DNA from: Thermosporothrix hazakensis
Lineage (GTDB): Bacteria > Chloroflexota > Ktedonobacteria > Ktedonobacterales > Ktedonobacteraceae
Assembly: GCF_003253565.1 (NCBI RefSeq)
Contig: NZ_QKUF01000001.1
Location: 701,867 to 765,866, forward strand
Reading direction: 5' to 3'
DNA length: 64,000 nucleotides
The notes beneath the pieces are model-generated. The model saw only the letters and a program-made list of their open reading frames with translations, was not told the origin of the DNA and ran no database searches. Numbering within the stretch: position 1 is the first letter of the stretch; every line of letters begins with the position of its first letter. Shown here one piece after another: positions 8,662 to 17,360 of the stretch. The translations under genes and the position numbers were made by a program.

Positions 8662-9318
8662 TTATGCCCGCTTCAAGAACTGGTCCATTCGCTCCATCAC
8701 CTGCGCAAGCACCCGCAGCGAGCCCGGCGCGTCGTTTCCCAGTTGGAGGCTGTGATCCGCTCCCGGAACCAGCATAACCTGATCGGTTGTTTGGGCCTGA
8801 AACTCCTGCACCAGCCGCGCATCATAATAATGATCTTTGTCACCAATTACCAATAAAGAGCGCTCTTTTTCATGCAACAGCGCTCGAAAGATCGGATCTC
8901 GCAGCACCGGAGTCAGCCAGATAGCCTGTAACGTGCCTTCAAACGTTATATCCGCAAACAACTGGCTCATGACGATGGTGCCAAGCGACTTGCCAATAAG
9001 CGTCAGCCGTTTGTATGCACGTTGCTGTAATGCGGCGCGAGAGGCAGCAAGCGCATCCTCCCGGATACAACGTAATACATCATCAGGAGCCAGCGTCTCA
9101 AAGTTCGCTCGCTTGTTATAGTCGACACAGAGTACATCGGCCCCGGCATGTTGCAGCAACATAGTTGAAAAATAGAGCAGCGGGTGATCGGTAGTATAGC
9201 CCTGTCCCGGAAAGATGAACGCAAGATGCTCGGTTGTATGATCCTGACAGAAGAACTTATGGGGAACAGGCTCCCCCTGATAGCCAGTAATCGGCAAGCG
9301 CTGCATTGTTGACGCCAT
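8662..9318 (-). CDS. small alpha/beta-hydrolase fold protein
   Basis: A 218-aa alpha/beta hydrolase of unknown substrate. Seen: the nucleophile elbow GKSLG (context LTLIGKSLGTIVMSQL), a candidate acid in VIGDKDHYYD and a candidate His in VPGADHSLQL, in the order Ser-Asp-His. The core is compact, without a lid insertion and without signal peptide or membrane segment, so it is cytosolic. The start is ATG 9318, because AGGAG lies 8 nt upstream; the frame opens earlier at 9333. The downstream Nudix gene is on the same strand 26 bp upstream of it, so the two are likely cotranscribed. Confidence 0.75.
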   Translation of the reverse strand: MASTMQRLPITGYQGEPVPHKFFCQDHTTEHLAFIFPGQGYTTDHPLLYFSTMLLQHAGADVLCVDYNKRANFETLAPDDVLRCIREDALAASRAALQQRAYKRLTLIGKSLGTIVMSQLFADITFEGTLQAIWLTPVLRDPIFRALLHEKERSLLVIGDKDHYYDARLVQEFQAQTTDQVMLVPGADHSLQLGNDAPGSLRVLAQVMERMDQFLKRA

Positions 9319-9344
9319 ATCTTTTCTCCTCATAACATGAAAGC

Positions 9345-9818
9345 TCAGGAAAAATAAGGACGCTCACGCCGCTCAAGATAGTGCTGAATACGCAGACGAA
9401 TAGAGGGATGTATTGCGAGTTGCGCCAGCTCGTCCACGGCAAAAAAACCAACAGCCGTCGCCTCATCTTCGTCTGCCTGGAGCGCTCCGCCAACCATGCG
9501 GCAGGCAAAGCAGATCGAGAACTGTTGCCGCACATCATGCTCTGAGTACGCGATGATATGGCGGGGATCGCTATACACTCCTATAATATATTCCGGGACA
9601 ACCTCTATGCCGGTTTCCTCACGCGTCTCGCGAATCACTGTCTCAGCAATACTCTCTCCCACTTCCATCATACCGCCCGGCAATGACCAGTACCCGTTAT
9701 CTCTGCGCCGCTGAAGCAGGATCTTCTGCTCGTCATTTACCACGACCGCCGAAGCAGCAGGCACAATACGATGCGCTTCCGGGGCCGCAGGATCATAGTA
9801 ATAATCAGTGCGGGTCAT
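9345..9818 (-). CDS. Nudix hydrolase
   Basis: Cytosolic Nudix pyrophosphohydrolase of unknown substrate, 157 aa. A perfect Nudix box is visible: GG-MMEVGE, then seven residues, then RETREETGI, matching GX5EX7REUXEEXGU. The N-terminus MTRTDYYYDPAAPEAHR and the PAASAVVVNDEQKILLQRRR strand fit the MutT/ADP-ribose-type group, but substrate cannot be told from sequence. ATG 9818 follows AAAGGAGAAGGAA closely. Probably the first gene of a two-gene unit with the alpha/beta hydrolase. Confidence 0.85.
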   Translation of the reverse strand: MTRTDYYYDPAAPEAHRIVPAASAVVVNDEQKILLQRRRDNGYWSLPGGMMEVGESIAETVIRETREETGIEVVPEYIIGVYSDPRHIIAYSEHDVRQQFSICFACRMVGGALQADEDEATAVGFFAVDELAQLAIHPSIRLRIQHYLERRERPYFS

Positions 9819-10091
9819 ATTTCCTTCTCCTTTCAACCCTGCATCGTCAAGAAATAGAGCGATTGTTTCCTATCTTCCTTCCCCTCCTCAATGAACTTTC
9901 TCCCTCAGTTCCTGATGAAGCAACCGTCTCAACCAACAAACCTTATTTCAGTCTATCGCTTGCTATTTCCTCCATCATACGCTATAAATGTGCTTACATG
10001 GAAATAATTGTAAGTGCATTACGTTTCTTCATTCTCTGAAAAATCTGTCATAAAGAACGCCAGTTATCATTTGAAAGGTCGGTTCACTCTT

Positions 10092-11894
10092 ATGGACACA
10101 TCCCCGACGCCGGGAAATTCTGATAGAACGCCATCACAACCTACAACATCGGGTCAGGATGAGCAGCTTATCTATGATGGGCCTTTTATGGAATATACGT
10201 CATCCGATGAATCAGCAATACTTCAGACGCCACAACAGCCAGCTTCACCACAGCCCGGCCCATATCAGGCGTCACCACCTCATGCACAGCCGTACCAACA
10301 ACCGATCTTTCCACCACCAGCACCGCCTGGACGCCGCCGTGTGGTGATTGGCGCTGTCAGTCTGATTCTGGTGCTGGCCCTACTGCTTTCGGGTGGCTAC
10401 ATTGCCTGGTACTATCTACAGCCGTCGCCTAAAACAGCGTTTCCGGGCCTTCCGGGCACCGCGACAGCGCTCCCACAACTCAATAGCGCATTCACACAAC
10501 AAAGCTGTCCCTTTGAACTCGGGAAGGGAATCAAAGAAGGCTCACAGGTGAAATGTGGCTATCTAACCGTTCCCGAAGACTATGCGAAACCAGATGGGAA
10601 GAAGATCAAGCTAGCCGTCGCTATCTTCACCCCACCCGGTGACGCAGCAAAGTCTCGCCCGCCCTTCTTCTATCTAACCGGAGGCCCGGGCGGTACCGCA
10701 CTGGGAGATCTGGGAAGCTACATCGATTCAACGAATCTCGATAGCATTACTCTGGGCCGTCAGCTTGTACTCTTTGACCAGCGTGGTGCAGGCTATTCTC
10801 AGCCCTCGCTTGACTGCCTGGAAATGGATCAACTGGACAAAGAGACTCGCGATCAGCAACTGAGCGAGGACGAAGCCAATAAGCGCTATATTGAGGCAGG
10901 CCAGAAATGCCGTGATCGCCTCACTCAATCGGGGGTAAATCTGGCAACCTATACCACAATCAATAACGCCACTGATGTGCACTCGCTGATTCAGGCCCTT
11001 GGCTATAAGCAGGTTGACCTTTACGGTGTATCGTATGGTACGCGCCTGGCGCTGACCGTGATGCGGCTCTTCCCCGGAGAACTGCACAGCGTCACCCTGG
11101 ATTCGACCGTCCCCTTACAGACTAATCTCTTTGAAAATCTGCCGGGCCTGCATCAGCACGCCTTTGACACCTTCTTCAAGGGTTGTTCAGAAGATACAAG
11201 CTGCCAGCACAAATATCCGGAGCTGGAACGCACCTTTTATAGGCTGGTCGATCGCTGGAATCAGCAGCCAGAAACGATCAAGGATGCAAAAGAAGGCACC
11301 TTCCTTGTTGATGGCAACGGACTGGTGAACTGGCTCTTCAGCGCCCTCTACGTGACACAGTTCATTCCTATGTTGCCCCAGGTCATCGAGCAACTTGACC
11401 AGGGTGACACGCTGATGTTTACCTCGATGTATACGCTGCTCTTTGCCAATCAGAATATGAGTGAGGGCATGTACTACTCTATTATGTGCGGCGAGGATAT
11501 GGCTTATACCACGCAACAGAAGCTGATCGAAGAGACCCAGAAACTGCATCCGCCTCTGAACACATTGCTCATGCCAAACACCAAATATGATTATGAGATC
11601 TGTAAAGTCTGGAATCAGCCAGCAGTGCCCTCGGAGCAGAAACAACCGGTAAAAAGCCAGGTCCCCACTCTGATTCTGGCCGGAGAATATGATCCCATCA
11701 CGCCACCCTCGCAGGGTGAGATGGCACATAGTACCCTGCCAAAGAGCACATTTCTGGTATTCCCGGGAACCGGGCACGGCGTCTTTATGACCAACATCTG
11801 TCCGATGACCATCATGAACTCGTTTATGAGCAACCCCGAGCGGACACCCTCGTCAAGCTGTCTGCGTTCGGTGCCGGAACCCCCTTTCATCTAG
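10092..11894 (+). CDS. membrane-anchored S33-family peptidase (TAP-like alpha/beta hydrolase)
   Basis: A 600-aa exported alpha/beta hydrolase similar to tripeptidyl aminopeptidases (S33, TAP-like C-terminus), probably trimming extracellular peptides (inference). Order: a Pro/Gln-rich cytosolic N-terminus (about 1-80), one transmembrane segment at about 81-105 (VVIGAVSLILVLALLL), then the catalytic domain. Seen: TGGPGGTALGD oxyanion loop, FDQRGAGYSQP, the nucleophile YGVSYGTR (S314), the acid in LILAGEYDPITPP and the His in FPGTGHGVF. Start ATG 10092 (MDTSPTPGN), with AAAGG upstream; the GTG at 10014 gives an unlikely leader. A strong terminator follows. Confidence 0.85.
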   Translation: MDTSPTPGNSDRTPSQPTTSGQDEQLIYDGPFMEYTSSDESAILQTPQQPASPQPGPYQASPPHAQPYQQPIFPPPAPPGRRRVVIGAVSLILVLALLLSGGYIAWYYLQPSPKTAFPGLPGTATALPQLNSAFTQQSCPFELGKGIKEGSQVKCGYLTVPEDYAKPDGKKIKLAVAIFTPPGDAAKSRPPFFYLTGGPGGTALGDLGSYIDSTNLDSITLGRQLVLFDQRGAGYSQPSLDCLEMDQLDKETRDQQLSEDEANKRYIEAGQKCRDRLTQSGVNLATYTTINNATDVHSLIQALGYKQVDLYGVSYGTRLALTVMRLFPGELHSVTLDSTVPLQTNLFENLPGLHQHAFDTFFKGCSEDTSCQHKYPELERTFYRLVDRWNQQPETIKDAKEGTFLVDGNGLVNWLFSALYVTQFIPMLPQVIEQLDQGDTLMFTSMYTLLFANQNMSEGMYYSIMCGEDMAYTTQQKLIEETQKLHPPLNTLLMPNTKYDYEICKVWNQPAVPSEQKQPVKSQVPTLILAGEYDPITPPSQGEMAHSTLPKSTFLVFPGTGHGVFMTNICPMTIMNSFMSNPERTPSSSCLRSVPEPPFI

Positions 11895-11904
11895 GAAGTT
11901 TGCA

Positions 11905-11940
11905 GGGAGAAGTCAGCGGTTGACTTCTCCCTTTTCTTTT
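11905..11940 (+). terminator. intrinsic terminator after the S33 peptidase
   Basis: GGGAGAAGTCA (11905-11915), loop GCGGT, TGACTTCTCCC (11921-11931), then TTTTCTTTT: a textbook perfect 11-bp stem with a U tract. Confidence 0.93.
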
Positions 11941-12107
11941 GCATCCCCAGAGTGGGAATAGTGCGTGCTTGCCAGCCCTCAGCGATCAATCACTACATGC
12001 AAATACCTTCATTTTAAGATATACTGCCAATATAACGATCCTTCACAAGAAATCGTGTGATCCCACTGACAGGTAACTCAGTGCAGAGAGCATATAAGGA
12101 GTCGATG

Positions 12108-13076
12108 ATGCAAGCCAAAAATCCACTGCATGACAACATTACCGACATTCCAGGCATTCGTGTCGGTCATGATACCAACCTTGAGGCCGCAACAGGATGT
12201 ACTGTGATCCTCTGCGATCAGGCGGCAACAGGTGGTGTTGATATTCGTGGCAGTGCTCCAGCCACACATGAAACTGATCTGCTGAACCCTATTCACCTGG
12301 TGTCGGAAGTCAATGCCGTTCTGCTCACCGGAGGGAGCGCGTTCGGCCTGGCGGCGACAGCGGGCGTGATGCGCTATCTAGAAGAGCATCAGCAAGGATT
12401 CCAGACAGGAATAGCCCGGGTACCCATCGTTCCAGCAGCAGCAATTTTTGACCTGGCCCTCGGTTCAGCCAATGTGCGACCGGATCCCGAGTCCGGATAT
12501 CGAGCCTGCCTTCAGGCTACAGTAGGTCCTATTCCTCAAGGCAACGTCGGAGCAGGCACAGGAGCCAGCGTCGGAAAAATGTTCGGGCTGGCACGAGCGC
12601 ATAAGGGTGGCCTGGGCTCAGCCAGTACCCGACTGCCTTCAGGAATACTTGTCGGAGCGCTTGCCGTTGTTAATGCATTTGGTTCTGTTGTTGATCCTGA
12701 TACTCGCGAACCGATCGCCGGGCCCCGAAGCGCAGATTTACCTGAAGGACTGAGCTTTCAGCAGGCTCATCCTTTCAGCAACACCACATTAGCAGTCGTC
12801 GCAACGAACGTTGCCCTTACCAAAGCGGAAGCAACCAAGCTTGCGCAAATGGCACACGACGGCCTTGCACAGGTCATTCATCCTGCACATACCATGTTTG
12901 ATGGCGACACAATCTTTGCGCTCGCCGTAGCACAGCATCGCCCAGACCCCTCCCAAAAGGCTCAACTTGTGAGTCTTCTTGGAGCAACTGCCTCAAGCAC
13001 ACTGGCACGTGCGATTCTCAGGGCAGTACAAAGGGCCGAAACATTGCATGGCCTACCGGCAGCCACAACGTCTTAA
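12108..13076 (+). CDS. P1 / DmpA family aminopeptidase (peptidase S58)
   Basis: Homologue of the DmpA L-aminopeptidase/D-esterase family, N-terminal-nucleophile enzymes that cleave themselves into two chains. Seen: NITDIPGIRVGHDTN at the N-terminus, LTGGSAFGLAATAGVMRYLEE, GNVGAGTGASVGKMFG, KGGLGSAS and AVVNAFGSVVDP, in the usual order. No signal peptide, so cytosolic. The frame opens at 12057, but AAGGAG at 12096-12101 favours the ATG pair at 12105/12108; I use 12108 (322 aa). It stands alone between a terminator and a convergent gene. Substrate unknown. Confidence 0.88.
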   Translation: MQAKNPLHDNITDIPGIRVGHDTNLEAATGCTVILCDQAATGGVDIRGSAPATHETDLLNPIHLVSEVNAVLLTGGSAFGLAATAGVMRYLEEHQQGFQTGIARVPIVPAAAIFDLALGSANVRPDPESGYRACLQATVGPIPQGNVGAGTGASVGKMFGLARAHKGGLGSASTRLPSGILVGALAVVNAFGSVVDPDTREPIAGPRSADLPEGLSFQQAHPFSNTTLAVVATNVALTKAEATKLAQMAHDGLAQVIHPAHTMFDGDTIFALAVAQHRPDPSQKAQLVSLLGATASSTLARAILRAVQRAETLHGLPAATTS

Positions 13077-13152
13077 ACGAGTACCAGCAAGGGTATCTCT
13101 TTATATCTCGTGTGGCAACTCTCCCATTCTTTCTACACTGAAGCTTGACACA

Positions 13153-13545
13153 CTACGGTTGCAGCATCACACACATTACAGCGCCTCCGCCAATCAGCAT
13201 GAGAATCACGCAGACAAGGATTGCCAGATAGAAGCGATAGCTTTTCACACTGACAGCGGCCTCATATCCGAAAGCAGAGCGTTCAAGGTTTGGCGGAGGG
13301 ATTTCACGTTTTGCGGTAAGCGTCTTCAAGCCACCAGTAGCGAGCTCTCGGGAGCACGAAGCAAAATCAATGGAGTACCTGTGATGCGCGTTTTCAGCGT
13401 CACCTGCGCCAGAGCGTAAAGGGGAGGGGAATGAGGATGAATAGATTGGTTCTGAAGCATAAAACATCGAGTGAGCAGATGATTTCATTTGAGGTCTTCG
13501 CGGCAGGTTATGCGCAAAATGCGTATCAGATGTCGGTACTGTCAC
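13153..13545 (-). CDS. small protein with a C-terminal membrane anchor
   Basis: Not recognised; 130 aa. The first 100 residues are polar, with no domain I know. Near the C-terminus a single hydrophobic segment (FYLAILVCVILMLIGGGAVM) is followed by only a few residues, a tail-anchor-like layout. Evidence that it is real: a GTG start 8 nt after AGCGGAG, and a membrane segment that fits a coding frame. Evidence against: unusual composition, no known relatives and convergence with the P1 peptidase gene. Confidence 0.5.
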   Translation of the reverse strand: MTVPTSDTHFAHNLPRRPQMKSSAHSMFYASEPIYSSSFPSPLRSGAGDAENAHHRYSIDFASCSRELATGGLKTLTAKREIPPPNLERSAFGYEAAVSVKSYRFYLAILVCVILMLIGGGAVMCVMLQP

Positions 13546-13742
13546 TGTCTTTTCTCCGCTCCGGTACTTACAGACCTAACCACAATACGAGATTTTCGAC
13601 TACAAACGCACTACAGAACCTCTTTACTACATTCATAATTGTAGCTAAACTGCGGGGATTAGCAAGAGCCATATGACTAATGGGGGGTGATAATTCTCCA
13701 CCTCCTGGCTCAATCCGTCTTCACTTCCTATTGTACAACAGC

Positions 13743-14372
13743 TTAATCCAGAAGTTGAGCCGCAGCCTGAGTACGCTGCCATTCCGCCACAAGCAGAAGG
13801 AAATCATGCACGATGCGCCCGGTCGCCCCCCAGATACAGTATGGTCCATAGTCATAAAAGTAGATGGTACGCGGACCGCGCCGTTCAGTACGCAGAATCG
13901 CAGGATCAGCCAGCGCAGAGAGCGGGATCTGTAAAAGCTCAGCCACCTCACTTTGCTGCAAAGTGAGCGCGCCCGGACCCTCTGGCAAGAAGCCAACCAC
14001 CGGCGAAATCAAAAAGTTGCTGACCACCGTAAAGACCGGAGACTGTAAGCCCAGAATCTCAACGCGTTCCGGCAGTAAGCCAATCTCCTCCCATGCCTCA
14101 CGCAACGCAGCAAGCGCAACCGTCTCATCATCGGGCTCGATACTACCACCTGGCAGACCAATCTCACCACTATGAGCCCGCAACGAACTGGCTCGCCGAA
14201 TAAAGAGCAGGTCAATTTCTCCCTCACGTTCAAAGAGCGGAAGAAGCACAGCCGCTTTCCGTGCCTGTGGTTGTCGGCCTTCGACGCGATCGATCAGCAG
14301 GTCGCTGTGAGCCACGGGAGCAAGTTTGGACTGAAGAAATTGAACAAAAGCCAAAACCTCTTTGCGTTTCAT
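13743..14372 (-). CDS. Nudix hydrolase, NudL-type CoA pyrophosphatase
   Basis: 209-aa Nudix protein of the CoA-pyrophosphatase subgroup. Seen: RRASSLRAHSGEIGLPGG, the signature element that precedes the Nudix box in NudL/Nudt7-type enzymes, then a box ending LREAWEEIGL (the box Gly-Gly-Ser-Ile-Glu starts it). The family splits CoA and oxidised CoA into 4'-phosphopantetheine and 3',5'-ADP. The start at 14372 is an ATG; the upstream ribosome site is weak. It is divergent from the rpsA promoter region. Confidence 0.85.
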   Translation of the reverse strand: MKRKEVLAFVQFLQSKLAPVAHSDLLIDRVEGRQPQARKAAVLLPLFEREGEIDLLFIRRASSLRAHSGEIGLPGGSIEPDDETVALAALREAWEEIGLLPERVEILGLQSPVFTVVSNFLISPVVGFLPEGPGALTLQQSEVAELLQIPLSALADPAILRTERRGPRTIYFYDYGPYCIWGATGRIVHDFLLLVAEWQRTQAAAQLLD

Positions 14373-14558
14373 ACCAGATATTGTATCATAAAAAAGCTCT
14401 TCATCTTCACAAAACTTTCACAGGTGGAAAGTATTTTCGCCAGGCCAAAGAAGCGCCACTGAAGCGCGAAGAAATAGGGTCCGGGGGGTTGCATTATTGT
14501 GATACAATGTGGAAGATAGAAAACATCGGAGAGCATTGCTAAAAGGCTGCGCATTGTC

Positions 14559-14587
14559 TTGCATTCAAGGACGGCTTTTGGTATAAT
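14559..14587 (+). promoter_or_regulatory. rpsA promoter, TTGCAT-17-TATAAT
   Basis: -35 TTGCAT at 14559-14564, a 17-bp spacer and a perfect -10 TATAAT at 14582-14587 (G upstream). Transcription would start near 14594, about 400 nt before the S1 start codon. Confidence 0.75.
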
Positions 14588-14593
14588 TGAAGC

Positions 14594-14999
14594 ATCGAGT
14601 GGGGGTATGCTTTGTCCAGGCGCTTATGTGTCTTAACTAGAGCTTACCTGCCTGCGAGTATCGTTTCGTATACCGTTCTGTAGAGCAAACAATATGGTTC
14701 TGAAGCCGCTTTATGGTTCTGAAAACGACAGAGCATCGAGAGCGCAATTCTAATCGAAACGATTACCGCCTTAGCATCTCCTCCGATAAGCCCAATTCCT
14801 TAAATTGGTACACTCCCCAGGTTCTTTTTAAGCAAAGAAGCAGGAAACCGCTCATCTCGGTTTTACCTTGTTATGGTAATCGAAATGACGCAAAATAGAA
14901 TACGGTAAAACACTATCTTTCTCTTTACTTTTTTTAAACCGTTGGCCGGAGTGTCACCAGCACAGGGCAAAAACCGTGGATCGAAGGGGGTTTTTACCC
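14594..14999 (+). promoter_or_regulatory. long 5' leader of the ribosomal protein S1 gene
   Basis: About 400 nt between the promoter and the S1 start, with no convincing gene. It holds a repeated TATGGTTCTGAA (14693-14704 and 14712-14723), a palindrome TAATCG-AAA-CGATTA (14751-14765), a small hairpin CCAATT-CCTTA-AATTGG (14792-14808) and an 8-bp long-range pair GTTTTACC/GGTAAAAC around 14862-14912. S1 represses its own mRNA in E. coli, so an autoregulatory leader is plausible, but the mechanism here is inference. Confidence 0.5.
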
Positions 15000-16538
15000 A
15001 TGCAAGCACAACAGCAAGGCGACCTTTCGACAAAGCCAGCGGAAAATCCTAACAGCGGGCGGGTACAGACGATGATCGAAGGCAACGACCCTCAAGTACA
15101 GAACAACAATCCAGTGAACCCCGAAGAAGTTTCGGACTTCAATCAGAACACGATGGCGGAGCTTTTAGCCGCCTCGGCTAATCCCATTATCAAACGTGGG
15201 GATGTCGTCGAAGGCACCATCGTGCACATCGACTCGGATGAAATCCTTGTCGATATCGGGCTCAAATCCGAAGGCATTCTTTCGACGAAAGAGCTGCCTT
15301 CTAGTGGCTATGGCTCCTATAATGAACTCCATCTCAATGATCGAGTTCTGGTCTATGTTCTTCAGCCGGAAAATGCTGAAGGACATGCGGTGCTCTCGCT
15401 CAAGCGTGCGAACACCGAGCGCCAGTGGCGTATTGCCGAGGAGCAGTACAAGAACAACGAGATCATCAAGGCGAAGGTCATTGATTTCAATAAAGGTGGC
15501 CTGATCGTTGATGTGAACGGGATTCGAGGCTTTGTGCCTATCTCGCAGATCTTGAACCTGAAGCGCGAAGAAGTTGCAGCCGGTGGCGAGAACCAGGAAA
15601 CGGCCGCCAAACTGGCTTCGATGAAAGACAAAGAGCTTCAGTTGAAGATTATCGAGATCAACCGTGCACGCAACCGTCTGATTCTCTCGGAGCGCATGGC
15701 CGTTCAGGAATGGCGCCAGCGTCGCCGCGAGGAGCTACTTGAAGAGCTCCAGCCGGGCGAAGTCCGCAAAGGCGTGGTCAGCAATCTCGCCAACTTCGGC
15801 GCATTTGTTGATCTTGGAGGCGCCGACGGTCTGGTCCATATCAGTCAGCTTGCCTGGAGCCGAGTGAACCATCCAAGCGAGGTTCTTCAGGTTGGACAGG
15901 AAGTTGAAGTACAGGTCCTCAGCGTTGACAAAGAGCGCAAAAAGATCGCCCTGTCGATCAAGCGCGCCGAAGTTGACCCCTGGACCACTGTGGAGCAGCG
16001 CTACCATGTTGGTCAGCTCGTTACCGGCACTATCACTAAGATTGCACCCTTCGGTGCATTCGCACGCATCGAAGATGGCATCGAGGGCTTGATCCATCAG
16101 TCCGAGTTGCCTGCCGGTACCGATCCGAAGACGCTTCAGGAAGGAACGCAGCTTCAGTTGCGCATCCTGCGCATCGAGCCTGAGCGCCGTCGCCTCGGTC
16201 TGAGCCTGCGTCAGGTGGAAGAGCCAGACGCAGCGAAGGAGACCAAAGAGGCAGCCCAGCCGACAGAAGAGAAGGCTCAGGAGCAGACACCTGCCGCTCA
16301 GCAGCAGGCAGCCAAAGAAGTTCCTTCTCTGAGCACCACGCCTCCGTCTCTGGAGAGCGCTCCTGCGCAGGAGCATAAACGCGAGCGCACTGAGAAGCGA
16401 CCAGAGAAACGCGAGCGCGATGCCTCGCTACTCAAAGGTCTTCCGTCCGATGATGAAGGCGAGATGACCGCAATGGCCGAAGCCTTCCGGGCAGCAGCGC
16501 TTCAGCGCTCAAAGGAAGAGTCCGAGACCGAGAAGTAA
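15000..16538 (+). CDS. rpsA: 30S ribosomal protein S1 (four S1 domains)
   Basis: mRNA-binding ribosomal protein with four S1/OB domains, starting near residues 62, 150, 250 and 335. The third and fourth carry the strongest signature ([20 protein letters not shown] and [21 protein letters not shown]). A charged, Ala/Glu/Lys-rich tail covers about 405-512. Four domains, as in Gram-positive homologues, against six in E. coli. I start at ATG 15000 after CGAAGGGGG; the frame can be extended to a GTG at 14976, which overlaps that ribosome site. A long structured leader precedes it. Confidence 0.93.
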   Translation: MQAQQQGDLSTKPAENPNSGRVQTMIEGNDPQVQNNNPVNPEEVSDFNQNTMAELLAASANPIIKRGDVVEGTIVHIDSDEILVDIGLKSEGILSTKELPSSGYGSYNELHLNDRVLVYVLQPENAEGHAVLSLKRANTERQWRIAEEQYKNNEIIKAKVIDFNKGGLIVDVNGIRGFVPISQILNLKREEVAAGGENQETAAKLASMKDKELQLKIIEINRARNRLILSERMAVQEWRQRRREELLEELQPGEVRKGVVSNLANFGAFVDLGGADGLVHISQLAWSRVNHPSEVLQVGQEVEVQVLSVDKERKKIALSIKRAEVDPWTTVEQRYHVGQLVTGTITKIAPFGAFARIEDGIEGLIHQSELPAGTDPKTLQEGTQLQLRILRIEPERRRLGLSLRQVEEPDAAKETKEAAQPTEEKAQEQTPAAQQQAAKEVPSLSTTPPSLESAPAQEHKRERTEKRPEKRERDASLLKGLPSDDEGEMTAMAEAFRAAALQRSKEESETEK

Positions 16539-16592
16539 GCCGGCGGCAACAACAGAAAAAACGGTATCAGACGATACAAAAACACAAGCTTC

Positions 16593-16626
16593 CCCCGTTG
16601 CTCTCTTTATCGAGAGAGTAACGGGG
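16593..16626 (+). terminator. long hairpin after rpsA, probable terminator
   Basis: CCCCGTTGCTCTCT (16593-16606), loop TTATCG, AGAGAGTAACGGGG (16613-16626): a 14-bp stem with one G-U type mismatch. Only a loose T-rich stretch follows (CTTCTTTGCC), so efficiency is uncertain. Confidence 0.65.
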
Positions 16627-16877
16627 TGAACTGCTTCTTTGCCAGCATATTCTTCAGCTTATAAAGCAAGTACGCTTCCAGAGTATAACTACAATCAAGG
16701 TGAACCCACCATTTTCACCACCAAAAAGAAAGAAAAAATAAGAAGAATTGGTGTACAACTTCCCGATATACCGAACGTAACTATTAGTAGAGAGTATATA
16801 CAGGGAGAAGATAAGAGGCATGCTGATATGCCGCGAGGTCAGACGCACTCCCTATAAAATAGAACTTTTGGGTCTCC

Positions 16878-16906
16878 TTGACGCAGCATATTCCGTGTAG
16901 TATTAT
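16878..16906 (+). promoter_or_regulatory. promoter TTGACG-17-TATTAT upstream of the clpC leader
   Basis: -35 TTGACG at 16878-16883, 17-bp spacer, -10 TATTAT at 16901-16906. It would start RNA near 16913, about 450 nt before the clpC start codon and upstream of a strongly folded segment. It could drive a separate small RNA or a long clpC transcript. Confidence 0.65.
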
Positions 16907-16912
16907 AAAATG

Positions 16913-17250
16913 CACAGTTTATCAAGTATGCTAGAGGGGTTTCTTTACCAGCGTTGCAAGGAGCAGGTAAACTGGTTGAGCACATTCCGCTGAAGCGCAG
17001 TTCTCCTTGCAGAGTCCCTCGGTCCTGAGGGCCAGAGAGCTCAAGAGGTTCCATGATTTGGCGGAAAAGTGGTGTTCTCACAAGCCGGTTCCATTTCCTC
17101 TCTCCACTTCCCTGGAAAACTTCTCTAAAGAAACAGACAACAAAGCGAAAGATTCTCCCAGCTTCCTTTATATCGCAATAAAAGAAGTGCGAGGACGGGA
17201 TTGTACATAGAAACAGTAAGAGTTTCTCGACAGACGGGAGGCTACAGTTG
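16913..17250 (+). ncRNA. candidate structured RNA or long leader upstream of clpC
   Basis: No convincing open frame. A 9-bp perfect pair TGCAAGGAG (16955-16963) with CTCCTTGCA (17003-17011) encloses a 39-nt loop. Next comes a hairpin CCCTC-GGTCCT-GAGGG (17016-17031 region). It sits between two good promoters (16878 and 17257). It does not match the consensus I know for 6S RNA, SRP RNA, T-box or common riboswitches. Whether it is an independent small RNA or the leader of clpC is open. Confidence 0.4.
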
Positions 17251-17256
17251 TTATCC

Positions 17257-17285
17257 TTGACGCTGTATGATGGGTGTTGTATGAT
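17257..17285 (+). promoter_or_regulatory. clpC promoter TTGACG-17-TATGAT
   Basis: -35 TTGACG at 17257-17262, 17-bp spacer, -10 TATGAT at 17280-17285; RNA start near 17292. The 5' UTR then holds a 7-bp hairpin CAGAGGG/CCCTCTG (17312-17318 with 17329-17335) just before the ribosome site. No CIRCE inverted repeat is present. Confidence 0.75.
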
Positions 17286-17360
17286 GAATCACATAGTTTA
17301 CCTGAGCGACACAGAGGGCTCGGTTCCACCCTCTGCCACTGAAAGGGGGGTGACAAACAG

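Noticed and set aside
16900..17250. 6S RNA, SRP RNA or T-box in the clpC leader
   Set aside because: No consensus such as the SRP GGAAGCAG loop or a T-box TGGN element; kept as unassigned structured RNA.
17286..17360. CIRCE or CtsR operator before clpC
   Set aside because: No TTAGCACTC-N9-GAGTGCTAA repeat and no heptanucleotide CtsR repeats seen.
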